Below are positions 37,193 to 49,561 of a stretch of DNA of 64,000 bases, piece after piece. Below the pieces are notes generated by a model. It was given only the letters and a program-made list of their open reading frames with translations, was not told the origin of the DNA and made no database searches. The stretch's first letter is position 1. Every line of letters starts with the position of its first letter. The translations under genes were made by a program, and so were the position numbers. Source of the DNA: Liolophura sinensis (taxonomy: Eukaryota; Mollusca; Polyplacophora; Chitonida; Chitonidae); contig NC_088302.1 in NCBI RefSeq assembly GCF_032854445.1, forward strand, positions 45,482,521-45,546,520, read 5' to 3'.

Positions 37193-39476
37193 TTAGCGAG
37201 TTTTTGATTCACGTTGAATTCCTTTTTGACATCGCATTTTAGAAGAATCTGGTGCAAGATATGTTCGTGTTATACACTCAGTTATTGTGTCAAGGCATGA
37301 CAGTGTTCAGTTAGAAGTGGTTGTTTACACGCTTGTTTACCTGGGTATTATTGGGCACTGTAAATCGGTCAACGTAGTTCGCTTTTTCTTACTGTTAAGT
37401 GCAATAATAAAAATGATTACTTTTGAATTTCTCTGGTAAAACCGGTTCTTTGTGTAATATTTATGATGATCGTTTTATCATTGCGAAAAACACAATGTCT
37501 AGAATGAAAGTATATGCGCGCGCTAATGTCAAGCGGAATTAGTTCCGCCGGACTACAAATGACTCTGGTGACGACAGACGATGCTTTGAATGGAAGTAGG
37601 TGCAGTTGTTGACGATCTAGTTGATAATATATGCCTTGTCAGGGTGCTAAGACATCGGTAATTCTTTTGATAATGTATTGTTTTTTCACTGCCAAGCTTT
37701 ATGAAATGACTTGTTGTTGCTGTAGGGTTATTTCTTTACAGGATAAGAAGTTTGTGATCAAAGTGCAACACGGATGCACTGCTAGGCTGTGTGTAGAAAC
37801 ATGACAGCGTGAATGTAGGTGACATGTCATTTGAGATGTAGGCTGTATAATAATACTCTGCAGATTGTCATTAATTCTGAGCACTGTTCATTGAATACAG
37901 TGACTTGGTTGCATTTGGTAGTAGAGAATTCTGATTTTTTGTGCATAGTTTAATGGTGAAGGCGATGATTTGTGTCATTGTGATTGTTATGATGTGTATC
38001 AGCACTAGGTTGTGAACTGAATAGTTCACAATAGAACTAATCATTTCTGTAATAATAGAACTGATAATTTCAACTGCCAGTGGTCTAGAATAATTGTTAT
38101 ATTTTAGTGTCACGGGTGATAGTGTTATCAGTTCAATGCATGTTGACCCATACATGTAGTTAAAACACATGCTACCAGCAGTAACTAAGACAACTTAGTG
38201 TACATGTATATTCTCTCTTGTCATCTTGATTGTACTAGCTGACATGTAGGGGTAAATGTTGTATCAATGGTGAGGAAGCAACCTGAAATCAGTTTGGAAA
38301 ATGTCTAATTATAAATTTGGAACTGGTGTCATTATCTGAAATGAACTAGCACATAATGCTTCATTCAACACACCGGGCACATAATTAGGTGTGATCAATA
38401 GACCTACAAATGCTGAGGCCACGATTTCTATCAATCAGTTTTCCAGCACATGCAGCAATTGATGTGTATCAAATTCAGTGCATATATCGATCTTACAACA
38501 TAGTACGAAAGTTTCTGTAACTTGAATCTTCCAGATATTAGCAAGGTCAATCATGTAATTCACATAGGTTGGTGGTGATTGCACATGCTAATGAGTTTTA
38601 TTAGCTTACAGAAATTTAAGTAAGATTGTGCGAAATGGTGACCCTGTACTAGACGTAGGTTGATTTTTCAACCCATGTTGAATGTTAACAATCAAGAGCT
38701 TGTCAAATGACAATACAGTGAAAATGGAGTCAGACATCATAGGTTGATTTACCATTCTGTCAGCATCTATGTACCTAGACATAATCTGCTGAATTTATAG
38801 ATGAAATATATTTAGCTTGGAGTGGGTGCCTGGCCTGAGTGTGTTATTTTCTTTTTTTTTTTTTACAATGTGAATACAATGAAATTTGCTTTATTTTTTA
38901 AATTTCAAGATGACTCAGAAACAAGCAAAAAATGTTAAACAGTCTCCATTAGTGTCACTGATAAATCTAAATTTAAAAAACAACACTAGACCAAATAATT
39001 GCCACAAAAAGTTTTGAAAGCATACCTTGTTGTTTTTGTGATGTTGCATAAGCGGGATATTGCAGTTCAATGCAGGTTAAATCACAAACATTGAGGAAGT
39101 CAAAAGTGTGCCGTGTCATTAGCTTCAACCATTAAGGCTCTGGTAATTTTTTTTACATGAGAACACTGCTGTTTCCATTTACGTCAAACAAATTTTGTTT
39201 TGCCTTTCACGTTCTTAACCATGTGTACATGGATTATGAGTAATGTGATACAATGTGTGTTTTTTTGTCCTAACATGGCATATGCTGTTGCCTGATAAGA
39301 ATTCCAGACTAAAAGTTGATTTATAGACTTGTCTAGGACATCAGAAAAGACTTGTTGTGATTTTCAGGTATGTTTCCATCTCTTCTTCCTAAATAACTCC
39401 AGCATAAGATGTTAAACATTTGTTCTACTTGTGATAGATGAAGCTAAGAGTGGGCTATGTCATTTATGTTCCAGGA
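37193..39476. promoter_or_regulatory. Intergenic region between SMIM20-like and PP2C genes, probable two-way promoter
   Basis: The SMIM20-like gene reads left and the PP2C gene reads right from this interval. A locally GC-richer stretch around 37510-37600 (containing GCGCGCGC and CCGCCGGACTAC) is the best candidate promoter core. A 3' splice site at about 39474 (TTATGTTCCAG, then GA-ATG) shows that the PP2C coding start lies two bases into an exon. At least one untranslated exon must therefore lie upstream, probably near 37.5-37.6 kb. The rest is AT-rich and shows no further gene. Confidence 0.45.
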
Positions 39477-42400
39477 ATGGGTCAGACGTTATCAGAGCCG
39501 GTAACAGCTAAGGAGTCATCGAGTTGTGAAAACAGTTACGTTAAAGTCGGGTCATCATGCATGCAGGGATGGAGAATAAGTATCCTTCTGAAAGCTTCAG
39601 AAACACTGCTCTCTCCAGGCTGAGGAGTGATATAAAGAGATTTTATGACATCAGCCATACACTACCAGTGTGGCAATGTTCTTCATTCATTCAATCAGTA
39701 AAAGAAAGGTTCACATTTTCTACATGCATGTGAAATGTCATCATTTTAGGTTGAAGTTAAATATTAATGTAAGGTGAAATAGGATGTAAGGGTTTTTGTT
39801 GAAAGCTGGGCTCAGCTTTAATTGATAGGGCACTTTTTAATTAACTTAAACAGCAAGTACGTGTAAAACTATAATGTTATACATGTATATACCAGACATA
39901 CATACACGAAGAGCTGTTATTGAAAGTAAGCATTTTTCAAACATAAATGTAACAGTAGAGCTGTAGAGTTTGTCTCTGTAACCATCTCCCCATCCAGCTC
40001 CCCTGGTCATAATTATATTTGGGAAGTGCATTTAACCAAAGCTGACCATGAGACTTCTCTACCATTATGTAAGAAAAAAATATGTGTATGTGTACAAGAT
40101 CCATAATGTGTCAAAGGTCTTCAGACCTACATGTAAGTTAACAGTTAAAGCAGCTACAATTAAAATGTTTTGCACAAGGGAGTTTAAAATGTGTGCACTG
40201 ACTTTTTATTGCAGCACAATGCACTGAGTGTGGCTTCTTAAGCACTGCCAATGTATGACTCACATTACGAACCCAGATTATTAACATTTGGTCATTCTTG
40301 GTGTTGACCTTGAGCAGGTTGAGGCCTCTCTTTTAGTCACTCGCTTCCTGTGCACCCATTAATCCTTAACTTAAACCACAGATATGGAAGATGCGCATAC
40401 TCACCTCTTATCACTGACAGGTGATAAAGATGCTTGCTTCTTCGGGGTCTTTGATGGTCATGGAGGTAAGGATCTTAGAGAACACGCAAAGAAGTTAAAA
40501 ATTAGTTTGCAAAATAAAGCAATGCAACAGTGGCAAAGGTTGTATCTCTCATGAAATTTATAGTGTAATATTGGTGTTCGGTTTGGCTTCGGTTACCATA
40601 TAGAGCATGTACAGGGTAGTTTAAGATTGACTCTAAACCATGTATAAATGGATTGATGTGATTTATGAGCACATTTTACATGAGTATTAAATGTAAATTT
40701 TGAGTGAAGTAAATCATTTCTTTACAGTTTCATTTATTTGTTATAAATTTATTTTTTATATTTGAAGTATAATTGGATTTCTGTGGATGAAAGGGCTTTG
40801 TTTACTATAGGGTCTTGGGACACATGCATATCATTCAATTTCTGACAGCATTAATTTATGAGATATATCATTGCAGCTACAGTGTTAAATTATGGAATTG
40901 CAAAATGGGCTCTTTATCTATCCCCCTTACAGGTTATACATGACATTTCTAATAGACATGCAGGGCTTCCGTGGCCGAGATTGTTAGCTCACCAGCTCAC
41001 CAGCTCGGCACAGTCACCCATTAGCCTCCCACCGATGAGGTCGCTGTGAATTCAAGTTCAGCTCATGCTGGCTTCCTCTCAGGCCGTACATCTGAAGGTC
41101 TGTCGGCAACCTGTGGATGGTTGTGGGTTCGCTCCCGGCTCTGCCTAGTTTCCTCCCACTTTAATGTTGGCCGCCGTTGTATAAGTGAAATATTCATGAA
41201 TACGGTGTAAAACACCAATCAAATAAGTAACTAAATGTCTTACAAAATCAGGCCATCAGCCAGAATACAAGACAACCTTCATTATTCAATATTGGACAAG
41301 TGTAAAATGGCCATGTGTACACATAGATATAGCCCACATATATTGTGTTGGTATAATTGAAATTTCCTTCCTTTCTTACAGGGTCCAAAGTTGCACAATA
41401 CGCTGGCTCGAATTTACATAAGAAGATTGTGTCACAGCCGTCTTATGGTAAGTTTCCCAGACAGACAGTTTTTGAGCTGATCATTTCAAATTTTTGTAAG
41501 TTGGTGAATTGAAACTTGGTTATGGATGTGCTTGTGGACATGAACTGTATCTTACATAAAGTAAATGAGCTATATTTTCATACAAGGATATGTTGCACAT
41601 TCTTCCAGATTCAGAAATCTGTTTACCATATTTATGAATCAACTCATGCCAAAACAAGATACTGAAAATATATAGACATACGAACGATATTGTATTTGCC
41701 CTAAAAATTTGAAGGAAATAAGTTTAGTTTTAGACCCAAATAAGCATCATAAATGTTGCTTTTGGTGATGAAACTTTTTTTTAGTAGGATAGCATTTTTA
41801 CCTTCCTTGGAATTAAATCGGGCAGGGTCATGAGCATCCACTGGTTGCTGCAGACCTTTCCACATGTAAAGCAGCTGTAATATTTCATGGATAAAATTTG
41901 ATAAAGTTGATAAATTTTCCTTGATATCACACATTGAAAAGTAACATTCCAGTTAATACCTCAGTATTTTAAACAATCTTGAAAATAACACTGTTTGTTT
42001 CACCTGTTGACAGCATCAGGTAATGTTGGGGAGGCCATCAGGGAGGGCTTTTTGGCAATGGATGAAGATATGATGAAAGGTATGTTGTTTCCAGACATGA
42101 TGAGACAGGTCCTGTATATTGTGATAGAAAGTGTACAAAAATGATGCCAATGCACCAGAATTGTGTATTTTAACTTGTGAGAAAGTTATCCCACCATGCC
42201 ATCAAGTGCCATCATCACTCACAACAGGACAGCATTCTATTGTCTTAAAGATACTGCTCACCTGTGGATGGTTGTCGGTTTGTGCTGGGCAGCCTGGTTT
42301 CCTCCCACCGTAATACTGGCTTTCGTTGTATAAATAAACAAGTAAATAAAGATTGTGCTCAGAATGTTTTCCCATTGTGCTCATCAGCTGACTGTAACTT

Positions 42401-43589
42401 GATCATAACTTGTTGGGAATAAAAATTAAAAGATCTACACTACCAGTGTTTAAACTGTTCTTGCAGATGACACGATGAAAGATGAACTTGCAGGAACAAC
42501 GGCTGTTGTAGCCATTTTACGAAACAGTAAAATATACTGTGTAAGTATTATTGTCAAGTAGAGTAATTACATGTAACAAAAATTTGGCCCTTGACAAATT
42601 TCACATTTTCCTGATTCTGAGAGTTCTGTTGATCACAGAAATGTATTTTGAGGTTTGATATCCAGCTATTTGACATTCAGGGGCCTCTGTGGTAGACGAG
42701 GTAAACATGTCAGTGCGGCGCAATGACCCATGAGCCTCTCACCAATGAGGTCACTAAGACTTCATGTCTAGCGCATGCTGGCTTCCTCTCCAGTCGTGCG
42801 TGGCAAGGTCAACCTACAAATGGTTGTGGCTCTCCCCTAGACTCTTCTTGGTTTCCTTCCATCATAATGCAATTAGGATTAGGATCTCCACTTTTATAAA
42901 GAGGGTCATGAGAAGCTAGGAATAAATTAGCCTTGCCTCGAGCTGAACAGCATGTAGAATCTTTCCTATGTTACAGGGTAATGTTGGAGACTCTAGAGCT
43001 ATTGCGAGTGTAAAGGGACGGGTACAGGAACTGTCATTTGACCATAAGCCTAGTAATGAACCAGAAACAAGGCGTATCATAGCGGCCGGCGGATGGGTCG
43101 AGTTTAACCGGGTAAATGGTAAGTTCCATTCTTGGTCTTGAGCAATTTGTGCTGCAATATTTTCTTTGGCTCTGCTCTTCAGGAATCCTGTGCGCTTAAT
43201 GTAGGTAAATTTGTTGTGCTTATGACAATCTGTTCAGGCGAGGCAGTATGATGTTTTGTATGAGTTATGTGAAAGATAAAACCGTCAATTTATTTCTTTG
43301 TTCTTTTGTGTTTAGGGAACCTTGCCTTGTCTCGTGCTCTTGGTGATTTTGTCTTTAAGAAAAATGACAAAAAGAAACCAGAGGAACAGATCGTTACAGG
43401 TAAGATTTGTGCAGAATGAATTTGTATTGTTTAAATGATTTTAATTATTTATATTTCAGATAATTTATTCACCAGCTTTTTAATTTTGTCTAGTAGTTCT
43501 GGCATATGGGAGAGAGTTCAAAGATAGGCATCAAAGATTCCGCAAAGCCATTTCTGGTTGCTGAGGATTTTTATTTTATTTTATTTATT

Positions 43590-43635
<46 letters not shown>

Positions 43636-44765
43636 ACTGGAAATTGTGACATGTAGTTCATTTAAAAAAAGAAATAAGCTGTAAAATTGTATTTTGAATT
43701 TCAACTTAAGTGTGAAATGGCATTTTGGAGGGAGGGGTGCACCAGCAATTTTGCCAGGTTCAGTTGTTCCCTACAAGTTGGCTGTACTTTTCTCAGCTTG
43801 CTCTTATCTTTGCAGCCATAATGGACTTGATCTAATTGAAGCAGGCATAATTCATACAGTTGTAATCCAAATTATCTCAGGCATGTTTTGGCTTTGATTT
43901 ATTCACAGCAAACCCTGATATTGTTGAAAAACCAATCACCCCTGACCACGAGTTCATGATCCTAGCCTGTGATGGGATCTGGGATGTCCTCAGCAATCAG
44001 GAAGTTGTTGACTTTGTGCGGGCAAGAATAGCACAAAGGATGGAACCTGAATGTGTAAGCTGGAAATCAGCAGTAAATTATTCAGGAAGAAATGTCCTCT
44101 TAAGCCTTACAATTTTTAACTCTCACATGTGATTTGATCATGTGGAAACATGTATAAATTCTAACATTGTATTAAAGTCAAACTTTTACACATTTTTTTA
44201 AGCAAGTTTCCAACAAAATAATATTAGATTGCAAATGTCTGATCCAAGAATGGAAGACAGTGACAATAATATTCCATTAGAACTTTTTTAATAATTTGAG
44301 CCGAGCTTTGACAGAGCTTGGTAAGTTCACAACTCGACTATTAATGTCCTATGTGACAATTGTTGTTGATAAAGATTATGTATTATATATGTATATACGT
44401 GTATATTTATTTTGATCATTTACTGGGTCCCATTATTGATGTTGTTCATGAGGGTAAGACAAAGTTATTGAAAAGGCTTAGATTGTTTTTGTTTTTTTTT
44501 TCATCTTTCAGAAAGTTGTTCAGTCACACTGATAACTTTAGACTAACAGATTTTTCTGTGATTTCAGATCTGTGAGGAGTTGATGACTCGCTGCCTGGCT
44601 CCTGACTGTCAGATGGGGGGCTTGGGCTGTGACAATATGACTGTAGTGCTGGTCTGTTTCCTGAACGGAAAGCCATACGAGCAACTGGCCAGCCGCTGTG
44701 CCGAGCCCAGCCCAGCAGGACCAGGCTCACATTATACCAACACAGAGCACTTTGACTTGAAATGA
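39477..44765 (+). CDS. PP2C-type Ser/Thr protein phosphatase, PTC2/T23F11.1-like (9 coding exons)
   Basis: Exons 39477-39579, 40382-40465, 41382-41447, 42014-42079, 42467-42540, 42977-43118, 43316-43399, 43909-44054 and 44568-44765 join in frame to 320 residues. The product is a Mg/Mn-dependent phosphatase. Visible PPM motifs: MQGWRINMEDAH (about 29-40, metal-binding region), FFGVFDGHGG (54-63, Asp59/Gly60), GNVGDSRA, LALSRALGDF, FMILACDGIWDV (Asp228) and GGLGCDNMTVV (Asp277/Asn278). The N-terminus MGQTLSEP fits an N-myristoylation site (Gly2, Ser6), as in PPM1A/B/G and yeast PTC2. Length and opening residues resemble fungal PTC2/3 and nematode T23F11.1 more than PPM1G, which carries an acidic insert. 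Intron 1 looks U12-type; the others are ordinary GT-AG. Introns carry several SINE copies and a 43-T run. Confidence 0.93.
39580..40381 (+). other. U12-type (minor spliceosome) intron 1 of the PP2C gene
   Basis: The donor reads GTATCCTTC directly after the exon, matching the U12 consensus RTATCCTTT. The 3' end holds TCCTTAAC, an exact U12 branch-site core, with its branch adenosine about 12-13 bases before the CAG acceptor, and there is no long pyrimidine tract. Joining these ends gives the conserved protein sequence GWRINMEDAH, which confirms the boundaries. No plausible U2-type donor gives the same join. Confidence 0.85.
40962..41237 (+). mobile_element. SINE, near full length, in PP2C intron 2
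   Basis: The head GGCTTCCGTGGCCGAGATTG carries a small CCAGCTCA duplication. B-box region GTGAATTCAAGTTC, body, and tail GAAATATTCATGAATACGGTG, ending AATCAAATAAGTAACTAAAT. Confidence 0.88.
42256..42352 (+). mobile_element. SINE fragment in PP2C intron 4
   Basis: CCTGTGGATGGTTGT, GGTTTCCTCCCACCGTAATAC and GTTGTATAAATAAACAAGTAAATAAA match the last third of the SINE, with the CAATCAAAT motif lost. Confidence 0.75.
42679..42875 (+). mobile_element. SINE, 5' and middle part, in PP2C intron 5
   Basis: GGGGCCTCTGTGGTAGACGAGG head, GACCCATGAGCCTCTCACC, and body to CCTTCCATCATAATGCA. The 3' tail is missing, which is unusual because SINE copies are normally truncated at the 5' end. Confidence 0.8.
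43592..43634 (+). repeat. Poly(T) run of 43 bases in PP2C intron 7
   Basis: Uninterrupted T run preceded by TTTATTTTATTTTATTTATTT. It could be the A-tail of an inverted retroelement, but no element body was recognised to its right, so it is called simple sequence. Confidence 0.8.
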
Positions 44766-47700
44766 GGTTTAAAACAGTTTAGACTGGATTGTGTTGGTTT
44801 CCAGATGTATTTCTGTTATGTTTCAATAAGGCCTGTGGACTGCAGTTGTTTTTCTGTTTCTGCCCAACCACACAGGTGAGGCTCCAACGACGATCCCTAG
44901 ATGCTGGGGAAATTAAGGTTCACAACATGCCACAGTCTGGAGGCTGGAGACAAGGGCAGCTGCGATGAAGTCTGGTATTTTTAAGGCTCAGAACACAGAC
45001 TTTTTACCAGGTTCTGCTATACTGTTTCATAGAATTATTGTATGTCCAACATTACAGCAATACAGGCTCTTTAATTATTTTAATATATTTTAATCAACAA
45101 TGCTAATGTAAATTATTACATGTAGTATTTGCAGATACTGTCATGCCCTCTGCATTTCCAAATAATTTGTTTGGGTTATTTTAGGATTTCATTTATATTG
45201 GATGTTCATTGTACATGTAATGTGAATATAGTTGTTCTGCTTGGAGATTTCAAACTTGATTTGTTTATTAATTTGTTCATGTTACTCATTTGCCTCTTTT
45301 TGTCTGTTTTGTGCAGTTTTTCTGCAACTCTTTGAACAAGAAGACACACACCGAAATATAAGACTTCAGTGTTAATTTATATGGAACACATCATTGCTAG
45401 TGATCTGTAGTGCTAATTATATGGTTTTCTGTGCTAGTGTTCCCTTGTCTGTATAGATAAAGTTTTAGTTATTGCTTTACCTGTTTGTTATGATGTAATT
45501 TATTTGTTTATCTAGATGTGTGGTGTTAAGAAGTGATTCTGTTATTATTTCTGGCAAAATGAGAGAATATAGCTTTCTTTACATTCATCATTTCTGAATG
45601 TAAAACGTGTACGAAGAATTACAGTATTACAGATTCTGCATTTTGTAATTTCAGAGGTTGTCATTGTTGTTTCAAGACAAATTAAATTTTAAGAATCTAC
45701 TTTGTTTTTCATGACGGAATTTGTGTGTGTGAAAATGAATATAAGTCTTGTGTGTGAAATAGTATATATGTATAAAAATCATCATTAACCTCTGGGGATG
45801 TGAAATAAGAATTTGTTTCTTTTAGATATAAATTTATTGATGTGCCTATTTCAAACCGAGAACAAAACACAAGGTTGTTGGGAGGTGAACAAGATAGGGA
45901 TTTATGGCAGCATGCCATTGTTACTTGGCTCCAGAGGACAGTTGTTCAGAAGTGTAAATCAGAGATTTTTGGCACAAAATCCACATTCAATAAATCGAAT
46001 CAAATTTTTGGTATTTACCAAGAATAGCTGAGAATTGCTACCTGTGCTACTTACAGTGTTAAAGCGATTCTGTAGTTTGAAAAAGTTATAATGTGAAATG
46101 CTTTATAAATTTTATCAACCTTGTTACGGCTTTTGAAGAGGAACAGATGCACAGATGAGGCTGCTATTTTGTCAAAAGTAAATATTTAAGGTATTCTGAA
46201 AGTAACAGCAAAAATTTGATTGGATTTGTGCAGATCAGTTTTTTGTGCCAAAATATCTTGATCAAGACCTTAGTTTGAATATCAGTCTCATTTCAGTGAT
46301 ACTCATGACTCTGAATACATGGGCTTCAGGACCAGAAATTGGCTAGCATTCCCTAGAAGGGATTAGTCAGAAGATTTACCAAAATCTGTTGCAAAATTCA
46401 GAAGTGGCATCACTTAATTCATGTTCATCAAATTGTTGTTGACCATTAATGTTTATTTTTGAGTCTGTAGTTGATATGTAATGTTGCATTGTGAACGTCT
46501 ACCAATTCCAGTAGTCACTAGGTCTGAAAATGTGGACTAGTGGATTAGTCTGGTGAAAACCAGCTTACATAAAGCTGTCCGTCTTTATCATCACCTATGT
46601 AAACTCACATGTTTTAGCTACAAAGTTAATGACTGGAGGCCAGTTGCCAAGGTGTGTTGTTAGCGCATATGTGCATTTCTGACATGAAACCAAGTAGGTG
46701 ATAACAACTTTACAGAAGAATACCAGTGTTTATTGGGAGTCTTCCTGAACCCATTTGGCATTTATGACAATTCAACAGAGGTGTCTAAATCTTTATTTGC
46801 CATAAAGATTTTTCAAATATCTTAATGTGACTTCTATACGACCTTACAAGGTGTTCTCAGCGTGTTTGGAGTTGCTAATCTCGCAACTATCAGATGAGTG
46901 GAAAATAAATAGACCCATGTGGATACAGTCTGTCACCCATAGGACTTACATTGTAGAGGAGGTTTGAGTGTCTCCCTGATTTAACTTAAAATGTGCAGAT
47001 TGTCACATACCAAACAGCTTAATACTTAGTAAGGAGAGGAGGGCTTCCACAATTCATTTACTTAGGCCAGATATTAGTTTTATGTATGGTGTGCTGAGTT
47101 CGTGGGAGGGGAGGAGATAGTGTATCAAGTGATGAAATCTTTGCATGTGCATAGGAGTACCTGGAAACTTTGTGCTATTTAAAACACAATAAAAAATAAA
47201 TAAAAAGCAGAGCAGATTTGATAACTGAATTGGCAAAGCAAACTTTGTTCATCATTTATTTTCTTTTTTTACAGCCATGTGTATATCAAATTACTGCCAC
47301 CCTGAAATATTTATGCTCTTATATTCAGAAAGAAATGTCTTCAGGTGCTTGTATTTTACAGATTTCTGATTTGCAGCTGAACATAAAAGGACAGCTGTGT
47401 ATAATTAACTAATACATCCCCAATATTTTTTTTTAATTTTTTTGACTATTGACACAGTTTCCCCGAAGTGCCAACTGCAAGGGGAATTATGTGGCTTTTC
47501 ATGTCTTGACAGTAATATACCAATACACGACGTGGCTATTGTGTGCAGTGATTTAGTGCATATTTGTAAACAGTAAGAAAAAATTTATCTTCACTAAATT
47601 TGCAGGGTTTTCTTGAAGATACTGTGCCTGAATCCACCTACTTAAAATGGCACAGTAGTACTATGCAAGTTTCTTTGTTTTATATGCACCTTCAATATTT

Positions 47701-48100
47701 CAGGCACTTGTATGATAAGGAGCACAGAAAGGAATACGAACAAGTGGGATTGGGCTCTACCTTTGCTGTTATAAAATAACAGGGGATATGTGTATGTTTG
47801 CTCATTTTGTTTCAGTCTTTTAGGAGATATCCATGTTTACTAATATATTTATGATGAAGTGTAAATATGTACAGTAATCAGAGTAATAAGTACACATTGT
47901 TGTATTGTGCTGTGTACCTATAGCTTGCCAAAAAGTAACAGGTTAATTTCCATTACATGTATATGTATATTTGCATAGAGTTGTATAATGGTCCATATAG
48001 TTACACATGTTGCTAGCTCATGGAAAATAATATTTTTCCCCTACGGAGATTTGTGTTGCGTGTTATTTATCTAACAATGCTCAAGATTGAAAGGCTCTTC
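44766..48100 (+). other. 3' flank of PP2C gene and intergenic AT-rich DNA
   Basis: The left part is the presumed 3' UTR of the PP2C gene; no single poly(A) signal stands out. Many short ORFs here lack coding character. No further gene, recognised repeat or RNA gene was found before the histone stem-loop at 48113. Confidence 0.5.
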
Positions 48101-48112
48101 CGGAAGATGTGT

Positions 48113-48128
48113 GGCCCTAAAGAGGGCC
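48113..48128 (-). terminator. Replication-dependent histone 3' stem-loop
   Basis: On the minus strand this reads GGCCCT-CTTT-AGGGCC, a perfect 6-bp stem with a 4-base loop matching the metazoan histone mRNA 3' element. It lies 29 bases after the stop codon of the protamine-like gene. About 10-15 bases further downstream is a purine-rich GGAAGAG, compatible with a histone downstream element that pairs with U7 snRNA. SLBP/U7 processing without a poly(A) tail is inferred. Confidence 0.9.
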
Positions 48129-48157
48129 GATGTATGTTGCACTAGCGCTTCTAGTGT

Positions 48158-48703
48158 TTATGCAGTCTTGACAACTGGGCTTTCCTTGGGAGGTGCCCGA
48201 CGGGTACGCCTGCGGGCAACCCTACGTCGAGATTTGCGTCCCCGACGGCGGGAAACTCGTCGGCGGCGTCTAGTTTTCCTCGCAGCGCGCTTGGCTCCTC
48301 GCCTTCGCCTCCTCCTCCTGCTCTTGGGTTTGCGGGATCGGCGACGGCGAGTGCTACGTCGTGAACGACGGCTTCGCCTTCGGCGTTTGGCTGCCTTGCG
48401 TCCCCTTCGCCTGCGGGCACGTCGGGCCTTTCCGCGGCGTGGACGCTTAGCTAAACGAGAAACCTTGAAGCGGCCCTGAGAACGAATGACAAGGCGGGCA
48501 CGGATTGCTCTCTTCATCATTCCTACAGTGACCTTCCTGCTGGTCCTCATGTACCGCTGGATAGATTTCAAGCTAGAGCCATTGGTGTTTTTAAGAGCAG
48601 CAATGGCTCTAACCACACGGTAGTATTTAGGAGTAGCAGCACTGCTGCTACTCCTGCGCTTTGCCTGCTTGGCAGACCGTTTTCTATTCCTTCGCAAGGC
48701 CAT
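48158..48703 (-). CDS. Protamine-like (PL-I type) sperm chromatin protein with linker-histone H1/H5 domain
   Basis: Intronless, 181 residues. Residues about 22-90 form a linker-histone winged-helix domain (TPKYYRVVRAIAALKNTNG, SLKSIQRYM, VGMMKRAIRARLVIRSQGRF). They are followed by about 80 residues made almost entirely of Arg, Lys and Ser (runs such as RRRRRRRG). Such H5-like domain plus arginine-rich tail proteins are the PL-I sperm nuclear basic proteins of molluscs and some other animals; they compact sperm DNA. A TATA box lies about 55 bp upstream and a histone stem-loop follows the stop, so gene architecture is that of a replication-dependent histone. The GC-rich arginine codons contrast with the AT-rich surroundings. 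It could instead be an H5-like somatic linker histone, but the arginine content favours a sperm role. Confidence 0.88.
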   Translation of the reverse strand: MALRRNRKRSAKQAKRRSSSSAATPKYYRVVRAIAALKNTNGSSLKSIQRYMRTSRKVTVGMMKRAIRARLVIRSQGRFKVSRLAKRPRRGKARRARRRRGRKAAKRRRRSRRSRRSTRRRRSRKPKSRRRRRRRGAKRAARKTRRRRRVSRRRGRKSRRRVARRRTRRAPPKESPVVKTA

Positions 48704-48757
48704 TGTAATTCCTCAGATCAGAGGCTAGCAATGATAACTAATAGAAGGACAGTTGTG

Positions 48758-48811
48758 TTTATAAAGGCTGAGCGCGGACGTCAACGAAATTCGGAGATTC
48801 CACCAACGTCA
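48758..48811 (-). promoter_or_regulatory. Promoter of the protamine-like gene: TATA box and two CRE-like sites
   Basis: TTTATAAA at 48758-48765 lies 55 bp before the ATG, giving a very short 5' UTR. Upstream are two ACGTCA/TGACGT motifs, at 48777-48783 and 48806-48811, which are near-matches or half-sites of the cAMP response element. In vertebrates CREM-type factors drive sperm chromatin genes through such sites; use of these motifs here is inference. Confidence 0.55.
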
Positions 48812-49561
48812 CAAATGAGGGATTCCCTCATGGCCACCCAAGTTTGCCCTTGACATTTCTGCTTAACTAACATGTATGGCACTTCAGGATAGTTTCATAA
48901 GCTTCATTTTGGCTGTCAGTGTCAATTCTTTATGAAGTCGATAAGTTGTTACAATAATAGTTTGAAAAATGGTTGTTTGTTGACCATATGACGAGTTCAA
49001 AACTGACGGTAGTTTCAAACCGCCTCTTAAATTATACTGAAATTGAAACAGGTTCCTTCAAGATGCTTGAGAAATGACAGCTATGCGTCAGGAAAAACAA
49101 ACATGTACTCCATGAGGAAGACAATGTTGAAAAATGAGTTTGTCAACGCATATAACCTGTAATTACATGGAAAGAATGGTGAAATTGTTGTTGCCAAGGG
49201 GTTTGTTTACTTTTCGACTCGGTCGTTACGGGCATCGTGCTTCGGGGAAATTCGCCCCTCCTTTGTACTTTTTGTTAGAACGTGACAACGGTTGTTATCT
49301 GAGAGAACTACGTACTTTTTATGAACAAAGTATGCTTTATATTTTGTGAGTGCGACAACAGGTACAAATATAAACGGTAGCCGATATGTTCATTTCTGCA
49401 TTCCTTTAAATTGGGTATTTTGACATGCATTTTTATGTGCATAAAAAGTGAAAAAGAAGTAACACGCAAATTACACCACAATAAGGAAATGTATAAAGGA
49501 GAGAAAATTTAATTTTTCGGGGAATCCCGCTGTGTACGTTGATCGCACATGGGAATTCCCT

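Noticed and set aside
48087-48479. 130-codon arginine-rich plus-strand ORF, and an 89-codon minus frame, over the protamine-like gene
   Set aside because: Shadows of the GC-rich arginine codons of the real minus-strand gene, which has the winged-helix domain, TATA box and histone stem-loop.
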